Shown: positions 36,284 through 46,619 of the stretch, in pieces
Position numbering within the stretch: the stretch's first letter is position 1
How the letters are laid out: every line of letters starts with the position of its first letter
Source of the DNA: an uncultured Ferrimonas sp.
GTDB lineage: Bacteria > Pseudomonadota > Gammaproteobacteria > Enterobacterales > Shewanellaceae
Reading direction: 5' to 3'
DNA: 64,000 bases
Assembly (NCBI RefSeq): GCF_947489035.1
Contig: NZ_CANLCI010000009.1
Span: 1-64,000, forward strand
Program-made: the position numbers and the translations under genes
The notes under the pieces: generated by a model
The model's input: the letters and a program-made list of their open reading frames with translations, nothing else
The model's database searches: none
What the model was told of the DNA's origin: nothing

Positions 36284-37255
36284 TTAAATTACCTGTTCCA
36301 AATTTTTAATTTTGCTCTTGAAAGAAAGGTAGCTTTCTTTCTCTATGTCACTAAATACAGAAAGATGCAAACTTTCACCTTTCTCTGTTTTACACTTATC
36401 CACAATACCTTTGAGTTGATTTGCCACTTCTTTGATGCCTACAAAAGTAGATGAGTTGGTTTTTATTAAAACATCTACATCATGATAGTTTTCGTTGTAC
36501 AAAAAGCTACCAAACAGATACACACTTTCCAAATCCAACCCTGAGAGTTCACTCTGCAACCAACCAGACAATTTTTCTTTTCTACGTAGATGAGCTTTAC
36601 TTATTTTCTTATAGCTATAAATTAGGTCAGAAAACTCTTGTGGAAACTGGTGGTTGGAATAATCAATGTCGCCTTTTTCAATATGGACCTTAAAGTGCTC
36701 AATATGTGATTTCATTTTGTCGATAATGCGTTTTTCTACAGGAGTGAATCTCTTTATAGTGCTGATTATCTGATAGATTTTCGCATTATTAGGTAAAATA
36801 ATCTCTAATTTAGCATTGTCCCACACAGAAAACTCCATACGCAGTTCTTCTTGATTGTGTTGAGATGAATTAGGACCACACTCTTTAAATACACGCTCAT
36901 TTTCTTCCATTAATTTTATTAATGTTGGTGTGGCTTTCTTTAGAGAACCAAACTGCTTACGACTTTTATCACGTTGTTCAAAATGGGCTTTGTAGAACAG
37001 CCAAAGTGAAACAAGCACAAACAACACACCTACGTAGAAAACTGTAATACTCGCTCCATCAGACAGTTGCACTTTAAGCACAAAGTCACGTGTAATCAGC
37101 TCCAAAGATAACAAAAGCTCAATTAAAAGATTTTTTCCAATTAAAGTCGCCCCTAGGGTAAATGTTAACAATATAATTTTATTAACATAATTCGGGTTCA
37201 ATACATTGTTCAGCTTTGTTAATAGGATTTGCTTTAAAACTAAATCTTGGGACAT
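36284..37255 (-). CDS. two-TM membrane protein with C-terminal nucleotidyltransferase-like domain (cassette gene)
   Basis: 323 aa. Two hydrophobic segments (about residues 25-50 and 70-89) precede a charged helical middle (95-235). The C-terminus has the minimal nucleotidyltransferase signature: YLFGS near 246-250, then DVDVLI at 259-264, giving the G-S...D-x-D pattern of the fold. This would place a nucleotidyl- or adenylyltransferase-like domain on the cytoplasmic side of the inner membrane. Substrate and activity are unknown. It lies directly upstream of a 128-aa gene with no gap, and the start is 18 bases from an attC-like hairpin. Strongly AT-rich. A defence or toxin-type role is an inference from this layout only. 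Confidence 0.7.
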   Translation of the reverse strand: MSQDLVLKQILLTKLNNVLNPNYVNKIILLTFTLGATLIGKNLLIELLLSLELITRDFVLKVQLSDGASITVFYVGVLFVLVSLWLFYKAHFEQRDKSRKQFGSLKKATPTLIKLMEENERVFKECGPNSSQHNQEELRMEFSVWDNAKLEIILPNNAKIYQIISTIKRFTPVEKRIIDKMKSHIEHFKVHIEKGDIDYSNHQFPQEFSDLIYSYKKISKAHLRRKEKLSGWLQSELSGLDLESVYLFGSFLYNENYHDVDVLIKTNSSTFVGIKEVANQLKGIVDKCKTEKGESLHLSVFSDIEKESYLSFKSKIKNLEQVI

Positions 37256-37273
37256 CTAAACCTCTAATAAAAA

Positions 37274-37344
37274 CTAACAGCTTATTACGATGCCAATGTC
37301 TCTAGTATTACAATCACGATTGGCATCTTTAACACAATGTTATT
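37274..37344 (-). repeat. attC-like site upstream of the second insert
   Basis: On the plus strand the site starts CTAACAG (37274-37280) and ends TGTTA (37338-37342). The inner arms GATGCCAAT (37290-37298) and ATTGGCATC (37319-37327) pair perfectly across a 20-base centre, and TAACA pairs with TGTTA outside unpaired spacers. On the minus strand it ends TGTTAG just before the first cassette gene. Size and layout fit an attC site. Confidence 0.6.
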
Positions 37345-37795
37345 CTTTGGTGATAATTATATCCGTCAACATAATCAATAGATTACCTCTGAATTCCGCT
37401 CAACCCAAGTGCCGCTTTGGTCGAAAAAGAAGACGGAGATCCTATTACTGAAGAACAGCAGTCGAACAGCAGTCGAACAGCACATAAACACAGCATTTGG
37501 CGGCGATAACACTGACGATTACGGTGCCATGATTGGATCGCGAACCGAACGCGGCCAACGACAAGTCAATACCAGTCTGGCCCCTCTATTAACCACTGAT
37601 CCGCCGTTGCGAGTCCGCCGTTGCGAGTCCGTCGTTGCCAGAAACTATGGCTAACCCCCTGAATGTTCGCCACTTCCCCCAAGCTGTTGCGGATCTCTGA
37701 CGCCTTTTGGTAACACAACATCGCGATTAACCCGTCACGGTGCTGATTCCTTTGCCACACTGAACGGCGTTTTCGCTGCGTCTTAGGAGGAAGGC
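37345..37795. other. junction region without a supported gene
   Basis: About 450 bp between the second insert and the next chromosomal gene. It contains an 11-bp tandem repeat (CAGCAGTCGAA twice near 37458-37480) and a 14-bp tandem repeat built on CCGTTGCGAGTC near 37601-37628. Open frames on both strands (37409-37654 plus, 37566-37811 minus) lack ribosome sites and family signals. The look is of scarred sequence at an insertion boundary. AGGAGG at about 37785 belongs to the next gene. Confidence 0.5.
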
Positions 37796-38551
37796 ATGCG
37801 TCTGACAACAACCCTAAACATTGTTTTAACTACCCTAGTGGCTTTGGTGATGGCGATAAGCGCCAAAGTCAGTGCCAAAGAGCTTGCGGACATGTGGGTG
37901 ATCACCCCCGAAAAAGGCCAACAGCAAGCGTTTGAGCTGGCGCTGAAAAAGCACGTTGAGTATCGAAAAAGTAAGAATGATCCGCGCAAGTGGCAGATTT
38001 TCACGCCAGCGGTTGGGGATCACCTTAATCATTACGTGATCCGCGCATGTTGTTTCGAATGGAAAGAGATGGACAGTTATCGTGACTGGTCAATCGAGGC
38101 CAAAACTGGCGACCATTGGCAGGCGAACGTTGGCGACAGCGTGGCCCATGTGTCGCACTATCTGGCCGAAGTCGATTTTGAGAACAGCCATTGGCCGGAA
38201 GAAGATCCCGGTTTCCGCTACTTCGAAGTGGTCTCGCTGAAACCGAAACAGGGTCACGGCCAAGGGATCCGCGCCGACATGAAAGCCATTAGTGATGCCG
38301 CAAAAGCGATGGAATGGCCAGAGTATTGGAGCTGGAGCTGGGGGATTGGTGGTCAATCTGAACTGAACTTGGTGTTCCCTTTTACCGATTGGGCCGACAT
38401 GGAGCCAGAGAAACCGGGGTTTGCTGAACGCTTGGGCAAGCAGATGAAATCGGAAGACAAGGCGATGGAGTTATTGGAACGCTGGAGCAAACATTTCCAG
38501 TCCAGTGAATCGACGATTTACGTAAAATCCGACGAACTGTCGATGGATTAA
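37796..38551 (+). CDS. secreted hypothetical protein with two repeated alpha/beta domains
   Basis: 251 aa. The ATG is preceded by a strong AGGAGG. A signal peptide covers residues 1-28 (ending SAKVSA). Two similar halves follow, one from about 30 (ELADMWVITPEKGQQQAFELALKKH) and one from about 140 (FRYFEVVSLKPKQGHGQGIRADMKA). Each looks like a ferredoxin-like dimeric barrel unit of the kind found in monooxygenase and NIPSNAP-type proteins. A Cys-Cys pair is in RACCFEW. No named family is recognised. Host-like composition, so it is outside the AT-rich insert. Monocistronic with a strong terminator. Confidence 0.75.
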   Translation: MRLTTTLNIVLTTLVALVMAISAKVSAKELADMWVITPEKGQQQAFELALKKHVEYRKSKNDPRKWQIFTPAVGDHLNHYVIRACCFEWKEMDSYRDWSIEAKTGDHWQANVGDSVAHVSHYLAEVDFENSHWPEEDPGFRYFEVVSLKPKQGHGQGIRADMKAISDAAKAMEWPEYWSWSWGIGGQSELNLVFPFTDWADMEPEKPGFAERLGKQMKSEDKAMELLERWSKHFQSSESTIYVKSDELSMD

Positions 38552-38630
38552 CAGCCTGACCGAATGGTGATACAGCAAAAGGCATTTACGCCATCCATTA
38601 ACCTGCTGATTTACCTTGTATCGACATAAA

Positions 38631-38658
38631 AAAACGCCGCCCCGAGGGGCGGCGTTTT
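38631..38658. terminator. bidirectional terminator between the secreted protein and ihfA
   Basis: AAAACGCCGCCCC (38631-38643) pairs perfectly with GGGGCGGCGTTTT (38646-38658), an exceptionally strong 13-bp stem serving both convergent transcripts. Confidence 0.9.
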
Positions 38659-38668
38659 CGTATCAATG

Positions 38669-38977
38669 TCAGCTTTTGTCGCCGTGCAATTCTTCTGACT
38701 CTTCAATCCGGGCTTTTAATTTTTGCCCCGGGCGAAAGGTCACAACACGGCGAGCAGAGATTGGGATATCTTCGCCCGTTTTTGGATTCCGTCCGGGCCG
38801 TTCAGTCTTTTCCCTAAGATCGAAGTTCCCAAAACCGGACAGTTTCACCTGCTCACCGCATTCCAAGGCGAGCCGGATCTCTTCAAAAAAAGATTCCACC
38901 AGGTCCTTGGCGTCACGTTTATGCAGCTTCAATTCCTCAATAAGGAGTTCTGCCATATCGGCTTTGGTTAGAGCCAT
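38669..38977 (-). CDS. ihfA: integration host factor alpha subunit
   Basis: 102-aa DNA-bending protein that pairs with IhfB in recombination, transcription and replication. It starts [16 protein letters not shown]. The beta-arm region [23 protein letters not shown] carries the conserved proline used for DNA intercalation. It sits 4 bases after pheT, in the pheS-pheT-ihfA order usual in gammaproteobacteria. Confidence 0.98.
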   Translation of the reverse strand: MALTKADMAELLIEELKLHKRDAKDLVESFFEEIRLALECGEQVKLSGFGNFDLREKTERPGRNPKTGEDIPISARRVVTFRPGQKLKARIEESEELHGDKS

Positions 38978-38981
38978 GTTT

Positions 38982-41369
38982 TCAGTCCCTCAACTGTGCG
39001 TTGAATTCTGATTGCAGCGTTGTCACGATGTGATCGACAGTATCGGCAATCTCTTTCTCTTCAAGAGTACGGTCAACTGCTTGTAAAGTTAGAGCGATTG
39101 CCAGACTTTTATGACCGTCAGCAACGCCTTTACCAGTGTATACGTCGAATAAGTTTACGCCAACCAACTGATTTCCGCCAACTTTTCTTATCATTTTCTC
39201 AACATCACCGGCACCAATTTGCTCTGCAACAACAACCGCAATGTCACGGCGGTTAGCCGGGAACTTGGAAACCGCTGCCGCTTTAGGCAGACGACGTTCG
39301 ATGATGGCCGACTGAGCAATCTCAAACACCACGGTGCGACCATTCAAGCCCAGCTTTTTCTCGTGCTGAGGGTGGATCGCTCCGATCAAACCAACCACTT
39401 CGTCCCCTTTCAGGATCTCGGCAGTTTGGCCTGGGTGCAGCGCTGGGTGAGCAGCCGGACGGAAGCTGAACTGATGCACGTCATTGGTTAAGCCCATTAC
39501 CGCTTCCAGATCACCCTTCAAATCGAAGAAATCAACGGTGTTGGCGGTCATGTCCCAATGTTCATCGGTTTGGTTACCCGCAATCACAGCAGCCAACATT
39601 GGCTCCTGACGCATGCCGTTTTCCGCCGCTTGCTGTGGGATAAAGCGCAGGCCGGTTTCAAAGAAACGCACTCGGCCTTGTTGGCGCGCTTGGTTGTGCG
39701 CAACCGCGCCCAACAGGCCAGTCCACAGCGACAAACGCATTGCCGACATTTCAGAGCTGATAGGGTTTGGCAGGATCAGTGCTTCTTCACCTGGGTGCAG
39801 GCGCTCTTGCAGCTTAGGATCAACAAAGCTGTAGGTGATCGCTTCTTGGAAACCACGGTCAACCATCAAGCTACGCACTCGTGCCAGTGGCAGCCGCGCT
39901 TCTTGGTGATCGGTCATCTGCAACTTCGCCACTGGGGCCAAGTTCGGGATGTTGTTGTAGCCGTAAATGCGCGCCACTTCTTCGATCAAGTCTTGCTCGA
40001 TCTCCATGTCGAAGCGCCAGCTTGGAGCAACGGCTTGCCAGCCATCGGCTTGAGCCGTTACGGTGCAGCCTAAGCGAGTTAGGATCTGCTCTACGTCTTC
40101 GTCGCTGATCACGTGACCCAGCAAGCTATCAAGCTTGGTGCGGCGTAAGGTGATGGTGGCTTGCTGTGGCAGGTGTGCGTCCGATTTCACTTCCGCAACG
40201 GGGCCCGCTTCACCACCACACACTTCGATGATCAGTGCCGTGGCACGTTCCATCGCTTTGGTTTGCAGCTGGGGATCAACACCCCGCTCAAAGCGGTGGG
40301 AGGCATCAGTATGCAGACCGTAAGAACGGGCTTTGCCGATGATCGACAGTGGGTTGAAGAAGGCACATTCCAACAGTACGTCGTTGGTTTCAACGGTTAC
40401 GCCGCTGTCTTGACCACCGAAAATACCCGCTAATGCCAGTGGGCCGTTGTCGTCGGCGATCAACAAGGTGTCGTCGCGCAGTGCCACTTCGTTGCCATCA
40501 AGCAGGGTCAGCTTTTCGCCCGCCGCTGGCATCCGTACTTGGATGTCGCCGCTCAGCTTAGCCAAATCAAACGCGTGCATCGGTTGACCCAGTTCCAACA
40601 TTACGTAGGCGGTAATGTCGACAATCGGATCGATGCTGCGAATGCCGCTGCGACGTAAACGCTCTTGCATCCACAATGGGGTGGCGGCTTTCACGTTTAC
40701 GTTTTTGATTACACGACCTTGGTAACGTGGGCAGTGCTCTGGAGCCGCAACGCGAATGCCGTGTACGGCATCGATGCTGTTGGCTACGGCAGCCACTTCG
40801 GGTTCGTTAACGGCGATGCGGTTCAGTACGCCCACTTCGCGCGCCAAGCCGTTCAACCCTAAACAGTCAGCACGGTTTGGGGTCAGATCCACTTCGATGG
40901 CGTTATCGTTTAGCTGCAGGAAGTCACGAATGTCGGTACCCAGTACCGCCGCTTCTGGTAACTCCATGATGCCGTCAGATTCAACGTCGATGCCCAGCTC
41001 GGTAAAGGAGCACAGCATGCCGTGTGATGGCTGACCACGCAGTTTGGCTTTCTTGATTTTGAAGCCGCCTGGCAATACGGCACCAACGGTGGCCACCGCC
41101 ACTTTCAGGCCCAAACGACAGTTGGCTGCACCACAGACGATGTCCAGCAGTTCATCGGCGCCGATGTCTACTTTGGTCACCTGCAGTTTGTCTGCATCTG
41201 GGTGCTGACCGCACTCAACCACTTGGCCGATTTTAACGCCGGTAAATTCCGCCGCTACTGGCTCGACGCCGTCCACTTCCAAGCCTGCCATTGAGATCTG
41301 CTCGGACAGTTCTTCGGTCGTCAGGGATGGGTTGGCCCACTCGCGTAGCCAAGATTCACTGAATTTCAT
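38982..41369 (-). CDS. pheT: phenylalanyl-tRNA synthetase beta subunit
   Basis: Large subunit of the alpha2-beta2 enzyme that charges tRNA-Phe and edits mischarged tyrosine, 795 aa as in E. coli. It has an N-terminal tRNA-binding OB fold (about 40-150, [16 protein letters not shown]), B3/B4 editing domain (210-380), B5 domain (400-475), a catalytic-like core, and a C-terminal anticodon-binding domain (700-795). It follows pheS after 13 bases. Confidence 0.98.
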   Translation of the reverse strand: MKFSESWLREWANPSLTTEELSEQISMAGLEVDGVEPVAAEFTGVKIGQVVECGQHPDADKLQVTKVDIGADELLDIVCGAANCRLGLKVAVATVGAVLPGGFKIKKAKLRGQPSHGMLCSFTELGIDVESDGIMELPEAAVLGTDIRDFLQLNDNAIEVDLTPNRADCLGLNGLAREVGVLNRIAVNEPEVAAVANSIDAVHGIRVAAPEHCPRYQGRVIKNVNVKAATPLWMQERLRRSGIRSIDPIVDITAYVMLELGQPMHAFDLAKLSGDIQVRMPAAGEKLTLLDGNEVALRDDTLLIADDNGPLALAGIFGGQDSGVTVETNDVLLECAFFNPLSIIGKARSYGLHTDASHRFERGVDPQLQTKAMERATALIIEVCGGEAGPVAEVKSDAHLPQQATITLRRTKLDSLLGHVISDEDVEQILTRLGCTVTAQADGWQAVAPSWRFDMEIEQDLIEEVARIYGYNNIPNLAPVAKLQMTDHQEARLPLARVRSLMVDRGFQEAITYSFVDPKLQERLHPGEEALILPNPISSEMSAMRLSLWTGLLGAVAHNQARQQGRVRFFETGLRFIPQQAAENGMRQEPMLAAVIAGNQTDEHWDMTANTVDFFDLKGDLEAVMGLTNDVHQFSFRPAAHPALHPGQTAEILKGDEVVGLIGAIHPQHEKKLGLNGRTVVFEIAQSAIIERRLPKAAAVSKFPANRRDIAVVVAEQIGAGDVEKMIRKVGGNQLVGVNLFDVYTGKGVADGHKSLAIALTLQAVDRTLEEKEIADTVDHIVTTLQSEFNAQLRD

Positions 41370-41382
41370 TTTCGATCCCCTC

Positions 41383-42393
<1,011 letters not shown>

Positions 42394-42492
42394 TTAGTTC
42401 GTCACAAGTGTGATAAAGGGTTGAAATACTACTGTATCAAGGCCGCCAGAAAAAGTCCGATCTGACCTTCCGCTAGTGGAAGTAGACACAAA

Positions 42493-42521
42493 AGTGTAGC
42501 GCCTGTTGCATTGTTGACCAA
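42493..42521 (-). promoter_or_regulatory. candidate sigma70 promoter for pheST-ihfA
   Basis: On the minus strand, TTGGTC (plus 42516-42521) and TACACT (plus 42493-42498) are separated by exactly 17 bases, about 125 bp before pheS. This is the best match in the divergent gap; the remainder of the gap shows nothing clear. Confidence 0.4.
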
Positions 42522-42672
42522 TCTTGAGCCAAAAGTGATCGCAACGATCTCTTCACGCAGTTTGTCGCGATCCAGATCACAATTACTTTTCGTCTGCTTT
42601 AATTTTTATTCAACTTCCCGCAACCTGCGCCGTACACAAATCACATCCGCTATCGATAAGAAGAAATCACCA

Positions 42673-44160
42673 ATGAGCGACGCCAAAATCGGGTTTTGGA
42701 ACACTATTCTGCTAAAAATGACCATTCGCGAGAAACTATTGCTGATCTCGCTTGGCCCGATTGTGGCGCTGATGGCGTTCACTGCGTTTTTATTGAATGA
42801 GCAAGTCACGCAAACCAACGCATTGGCTGAACGCAACCTAACCGCTCAGGTTGAGCAGCTAAGCCAAAGCATGGCGCCATTAATTGCCACCTTGGATCCG
42901 CAGCAGATCAGCCAATTGGGCAGCAGCATTATTGGCGGCGGCTTGGCCCCAAACGACGGCAGTAGCCTAAACCGACAAGCCGGCGCGCCCCCAAGCCACA
43001 GCGGCAACCAGCTGGTGGTCAGTCGCAGCGTTGGCAATAGCCATTACCTGTATCTACGCACCGACGTCGTTACTTTGAAGCAATCTTTAGCGGATCATCA
43101 ATTGTTGCTGGTGCTGCTGGTGGTAACGATCTTAATCAGTTTTTTTGCGGCCTATAAAATTCGCAGTTACATCCAAGGTGCTGTGGAGGTGATGATCAGC
43201 GTCATGGAGCAAGCGTCCGCCAACGATCTTACCGTAAGCCTTGGCTTCCTCGATGGTCGCGATGACTTTAAGCCCTTGGCCGATAACATCGACAAGCTGA
43301 TTGGCACACGTCGCACCGTGGTTACCAACCTGCTTGACGTAGCCCGTAAACTGCAAGACGCCGCGTTCACGTTGAAGTCGGACTCCGACAACAGCAGCAC
43401 CCTCTCCATCAATCAGCGTAAGCATTTGGATAACTTGGCAACGGCGATGGAAGAGATGACGGCCACGGTGCACGAAGTGGCCAGTCACGCCGAACAAACC
43501 AACCAAGAAACCCAGCAGGCAAAAACCGATGCCGAGCGCGGCTTAGCCCAGATCGACAGCACCATTGGCAGCATTGGTCAGCTGGTTGCTGACGTGCATA
43601 ACGCCTCTGCGGCGGTGTCTCAGGTGAACACCAACGCCGCCCGCATTGACGATGTGGTAACCACCATTAACGCCATCTCTGAGCAAACCAATTTGTTGGC
43701 GCTGAATGCCGCCATTGAAGCAGCCCGAGCCGGTGAACAAGGCCGTGGTTTTGCGGTGGTGGCCGACGAAGTTCGCTCGTTAGCTGGTCGCACTCAGCAG
43801 GCGACGGTTGAGATCCAGCAGATGATTGAAGAGCTGCAAGGCGGGATGCAATCGCTGGATCAAATCATGACCAACACCGTGGCCTTGGCCGAAAATGGCC
43901 GCGAACAGGTGTCGATGGCCGGCAAAGAGCTCGGCCAAATGGCCAGCCACTCTGACATGGTGTTTAACATGAGCACCCAGATCGCCACTGCGGCAGAACA
44001 GCAAAGTGCCGTTGCCAACGAGATCGCCGGTAACTTGATGCAGATCCGCAACGAGTCCCACGAATTGGAAGTGGCGGCGCAAAACTCGAAACAAGCATCC
44101 GACACCGTTGGTCATACCGCCGATACCCTCAGCAGTAACTTAGGCTGCCTGAAAGTATAA
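42673..44160 (+). CDS. methyl-accepting chemotaxis protein
   Basis: 495-aa chemoreceptor. The ATG at 42673 (AAGAAG upstream) is chosen over far-upstream non-ATG starts in the divergent promoter region. TM1 covers about residues 20-42, then a short periplasmic domain with a Gly/Ser-rich middle (about 45-125), TM2 near 135-155, HAMP, and a long signalling domain with the tip [20 protein letters not shown]. The short sensor is unlike the four-helix type of the receptor at 4771-6468. No che genes are nearby. The ligand is unknown. Confidence 0.92.
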   Translation: MSDAKIGFWNTILLKMTIREKLLLISLGPIVALMAFTAFLLNEQVTQTNALAERNLTAQVEQLSQSMAPLIATLDPQQISQLGSSIIGGGLAPNDGSSLNRQAGAPPSHSGNQLVVSRSVGNSHYLYLRTDVVTLKQSLADHQLLLVLLVVTILISFFAAYKIRSYIQGAVEVMISVMEQASANDLTVSLGFLDGRDDFKPLADNIDKLIGTRRTVVTNLLDVARKLQDAAFTLKSDSDNSSTLSINQRKHLDNLATAMEEMTATVHEVASHAEQTNQETQQAKTDAERGLAQIDSTIGSIGQLVADVHNASAAVSQVNTNAARIDDVVTTINAISEQTNLLALNAAIEAARAGEQGRGFAVVADEVRSLAGRTQQATVEIQQMIEELQGGMQSLDQIMTNTVALAENGREQVSMAGKELGQMASHSDMVFNMSTQIATAAEQQSAVANEIAGNLMQIRNESHELEVAAQNSKQASDTVGHTADTLSSNLGCLKV

Positions 44161-44182
44161 CGTTTCTGCGTTTGCCTTATTC

Positions 44183-44203
44183 GCCGCCTACGGGCGGCTT
44201 TTT
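44183..44203 (+). terminator. terminator after the chemoreceptor
   Basis: GCCGCC (44183-44188) and GGCGGC (44193-44198) with loop TACG, followed by TTTTTC. It is short but GC-rich and correctly placed 22 bases after the stop. Confidence 0.7.
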
Positions 44204-44379
44204 CTTGGCTGAGTTTTAGTCTCTACCGCCGCCACCGTGCCACGGTTATTGCGTTCTGCGAGCGGCGAACGCGCGTATATTCCTTACAACCGCCCCCTTT
44301 GCCAGCGTTTCAATTAGTCGCGTAAGCACCACTGCCATCTGCTAACATCAACTCACCTGTGGCTGCTGCTGTTGTGTTA

Positions 44380-45390
44380 ATGACTGAATCAAAAGATATT
44401 TTTTATTTTCACTTGCTGCGCGTTGTGGCGGCCTTTGCGGTAGTGATGATCCACGTATTAGGCCCGTGGCGAGAATTGTATGGGGTGGTTCCCCAGCACC
44501 AATGGTTCAGTGCAACCGCCATCAATGCGGTTTCCCGCTGGGCAGTGCCGGTATTTATTATGCTCAGCGGCGCGCTGTTGTTGTTCCCCTCTACCCCACT
44601 GAACGCCCAACGCTATCTGCAGCGTCGTGTGGCTAAAGTGGTGGTGCCTTTTCTTGCTTGGAGCCTCATTTACTGCCTGATTAGCGGCGGGCAAAGTGGC
44701 GACTGGCAGCACACCTGGGACGCCATACTGGCCCTGCCCAAAAGCCCCAGCTGGTATCATCTGTGGTTTTTCTACGACTTCATTCCGCTTTATTTCGTGA
44801 TCCCATTGCTGGGCGCACTACTGGCGAAGATGAGCACCGAGCAGATCAAACTGCTGCTGGTGGCGTGGCTGCTGCTAACCCTAACCCAGTGGTTGCGGAT
44901 AGACACCCCACTGCGGATCAACCTATTGCTGTACAGCGGCTATCTGTTGCTGGGTTGGTTTTTACACCAACAGCGGCAATATTGGCGTTGGTGGCTCGGT
45001 TTGGGTGGCGTGATGCTGTTGGTCAACGTGGTTGGCAGCGGCTGGGCGGCCGAGCTTAAAGGCGGTTACAGCGCCAAATACATGAGCTACAAAACCCTGA
45101 ATACCGCCTTGATCGCGGCCATGGTGTTTGTGCTTGCCCAACGTTATGGCTACCGCGTATCACGGGCACTGCACCGCCCAATTTTATCGCTGTCGCGCTA
45201 CAGTTTGGGGATCTACCTGCTGCACCCACTGTTGCTGATCCCCATCCGCCCCATCGACAACGGCGTCTACCACTGGTTTGGCCACCCTTTACTTGCCATT
45301 CCACTGCTCAGCGTTATGGTGTTGCTGCTGTCATGGCTGCTGGTCGCAGCCGTAAGCAAAATACCAATTATCAAACAATTAGTGCCTTAA
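44380..45390 (+). CDS. AT3-family membrane acyltransferase
   Basis: 336-aa integral membrane protein with about ten hydrophobic helices, of the acyltransferase-3 type that O-acetylates or succinylates surface glycans and glucans. The family hallmarks are visible: the arginine in FHLLRVVAAFAVVMIHV with the catalytic-type histidine near residue 25, and the C-terminal SRYSLGIYLLHPLLL. The ATG at 44380 puts this block at the N-terminus as usual; an in-frame GTG at 44359 would add 7 residues. The ribosome site is weak. The acceptor is unknown and no glycan genes are close. Confidence 0.85.
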   Translation: MTESKDIFYFHLLRVVAAFAVVMIHVLGPWRELYGVVPQHQWFSATAINAVSRWAVPVFIMLSGALLLFPSTPLNAQRYLQRRVAKVVVPFLAWSLIYCLISGGQSGDWQHTWDAILALPKSPSWYHLWFFYDFIPLYFVIPLLGALLAKMSTEQIKLLLVAWLLLTLTQWLRIDTPLRINLLLYSGYLLLGWFLHQQRQYWRWWLGLGGVMLLVNVVGSGWAAELKGGYSAKYMSYKTLNTALIAAMVFVLAQRYGYRVSRALHRPILSLSRYSLGIYLLHPLLLIPIRPIDNGVYHWFGHPLLAIPLLSVMVLLLSWLLVAAVSKIPIIKQLVP

Positions 45391-45476
45391 CTGGGATTCG
45401 AAATAGATTCGCCAATCACGGCGTTTACCGTCATGCTTTAGCCATAACAACGAACCACGGTTAAAAGGAGAGAACC

Positions 45477-45887
45477 ATGAACAAGGGCAGCATCATTACT
45501 GTCGTGCTGATTATCGGTGGCTTAGCCATTGCGGCTTGGACCATGATGGCGATGTCGTCACAGCAAAGCAGCACCGCCCCAGCGGCCAGCGAAGTCTCAC
45601 CGCAAGCGCAGTTATTAGCCCAATGCACCGCCTATTACCAGATCAGTTCGGGCACCATTAAGCGCATGGGCGTACAGCGCATGGCGGCGGTGGCGGATAG
45701 ATTGGCGGCATCTGGGTTGAACACCCAAGCGCGATTAGAACGCCAAATCGATGCCGCTGGGGCGCAGCAACTGATTGAAGCCAGCAAACAGCAACTGCTG
45801 GCGCAATTACCCAGCCCAGATCAATTAGGGCCGCTGATGCAGCAATACCGCGAGCCTTGTCAGCAGCTGGTGTTAGCAGGCAGCTAG
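45477..45887 (+). CDS. small membrane-anchored hypothetical protein
   Basis: 136 aa with a strong AAAGGAGAG ribosome site. A single N-terminal membrane segment (residues 5-27) precedes an Ala/Ser/Gln-rich periplasmic part containing two cysteines (CTAYYQ and EPCQQL), which could form a disulfide. No family recognised. It lies between the acyltransferase and a terminator and is probably its own unit. Confidence 0.7.
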   Translation: MNKGSIITVVLIIGGLAIAAWTMMAMSSQQSSTAPAASEVSPQAQLLAQCTAYYQISSGTIKRMGVQRMAAVADRLAASGLNTQARLERQIDAAGAQQLIEASKQQLLAQLPSPDQLGPLMQQYREPCQQLVLAGS

Positions 45888-45902
45888 GCCAGCAGCAGCA
45901 AC

Positions 45903-45935
45903 AAAAACGCCTCGGAGATCCGAGGCGTTTTTTTT
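45903..45935. terminator. bidirectional terminator
   Basis: ACGCCTCGGA (45907-45916) pairs with TCCGAGGCGT (45919-45928), with AAAAA before and a T-run after. It separates the small membrane protein from the convergent FKBP gene. Confidence 0.85.
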
Positions 45936-45952
45936 GGTTCTAGGCTCAGGCT

Positions 45953-46423
45953 TTATTCAACGTTCAGCAGTTCAACGTCAAAAATCAGTACCGAACCGGC
46001 CGGAATGCTGCCCACCCCACGCTGGCCGTAGCCTAAACTGGCTGGCACATAAAAGCGGTTTTTCTGGCCCACAACCATGGTTTGTACGCCTTCGGTCCAG
46101 CCCTTAATCACTTGGTTCAAACGGAAGCTGGCCGGTTGACCGCGATCAACCGAGCTATCAAACACTGTGCCGTCGATTAAGGTGCCGTGGTAATGCACGG
46201 TTACTTTGTCTTTTACCCCGGGATGGCGTTCTCCCGTACCGGCGTTAAGCACCTCATATTGCAGCCCCGTTGCGGTAACCGTTACCTGTTCACGTTGGCC
46301 ATTTGTGGCCAAAAAATCAGCCCCTAGTTCGATGTTTTTTATCGCAGTTTTTTTGTTGTTCATTGAACGCTGCAGCAGCAATAAGCTCAGCACAATAATG
46401 ACAACGGCAATGATTACTTTCAC
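45953..46423 (-). CDS. membrane-anchored FKBP-type peptidyl-prolyl isomerase
   Basis: 156 aa. An N-terminal membrane segment (residues 2-19) is followed by a short linker and an FKBP domain (about 50-155). Typical strands are VTVHYHGTLIDGTVFDSSVDRG, VIKGWTEGVQTMVVG, the YVPASLGYG segment and the final IPAGSVLIFDVELLNV. It would catalyse proline isomerisation of exported proteins, tethered to the outer face of the inner membrane. Confidence 0.92.
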   Translation of the reverse strand: MKVIIAVVIIVLSLLLLQRSMNNKKTAIKNIELGADFLATNGQREQVTVTATGLQYEVLNAGTGERHPGVKDKVTVHYHGTLIDGTVFDSSVDRGQPASFRLNQVIKGWTEGVQTMVVGQKNRFYVPASLGYGQRGVGSIPAGSVLIFDVELLNVE

Positions 46424-46619
46424 TACAATCCAATCCCAATAATGCGTTAGAACGCCACTCTAACAAATGGCTGAGATCGGCAACAGTAGCCAAACTCAAC
46501 ATCTTGAACAGCTTTTGAACGGTTGAGTGCGATCTAGGTTAATCGGTGGCGATCCTGCGGTCGTGCCACTGCCTATTTTCTGCTACAACAAGCGGTAATA
46601 TATGAAAAAGAGTTTTGCT

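Noticed and set aside
37409..37811. Open frames on both strands between the second insert and the secreted protein gene
   Set aside because: They overlap each other and short tandem repeats, have no ribosome site and no recognisable domain.
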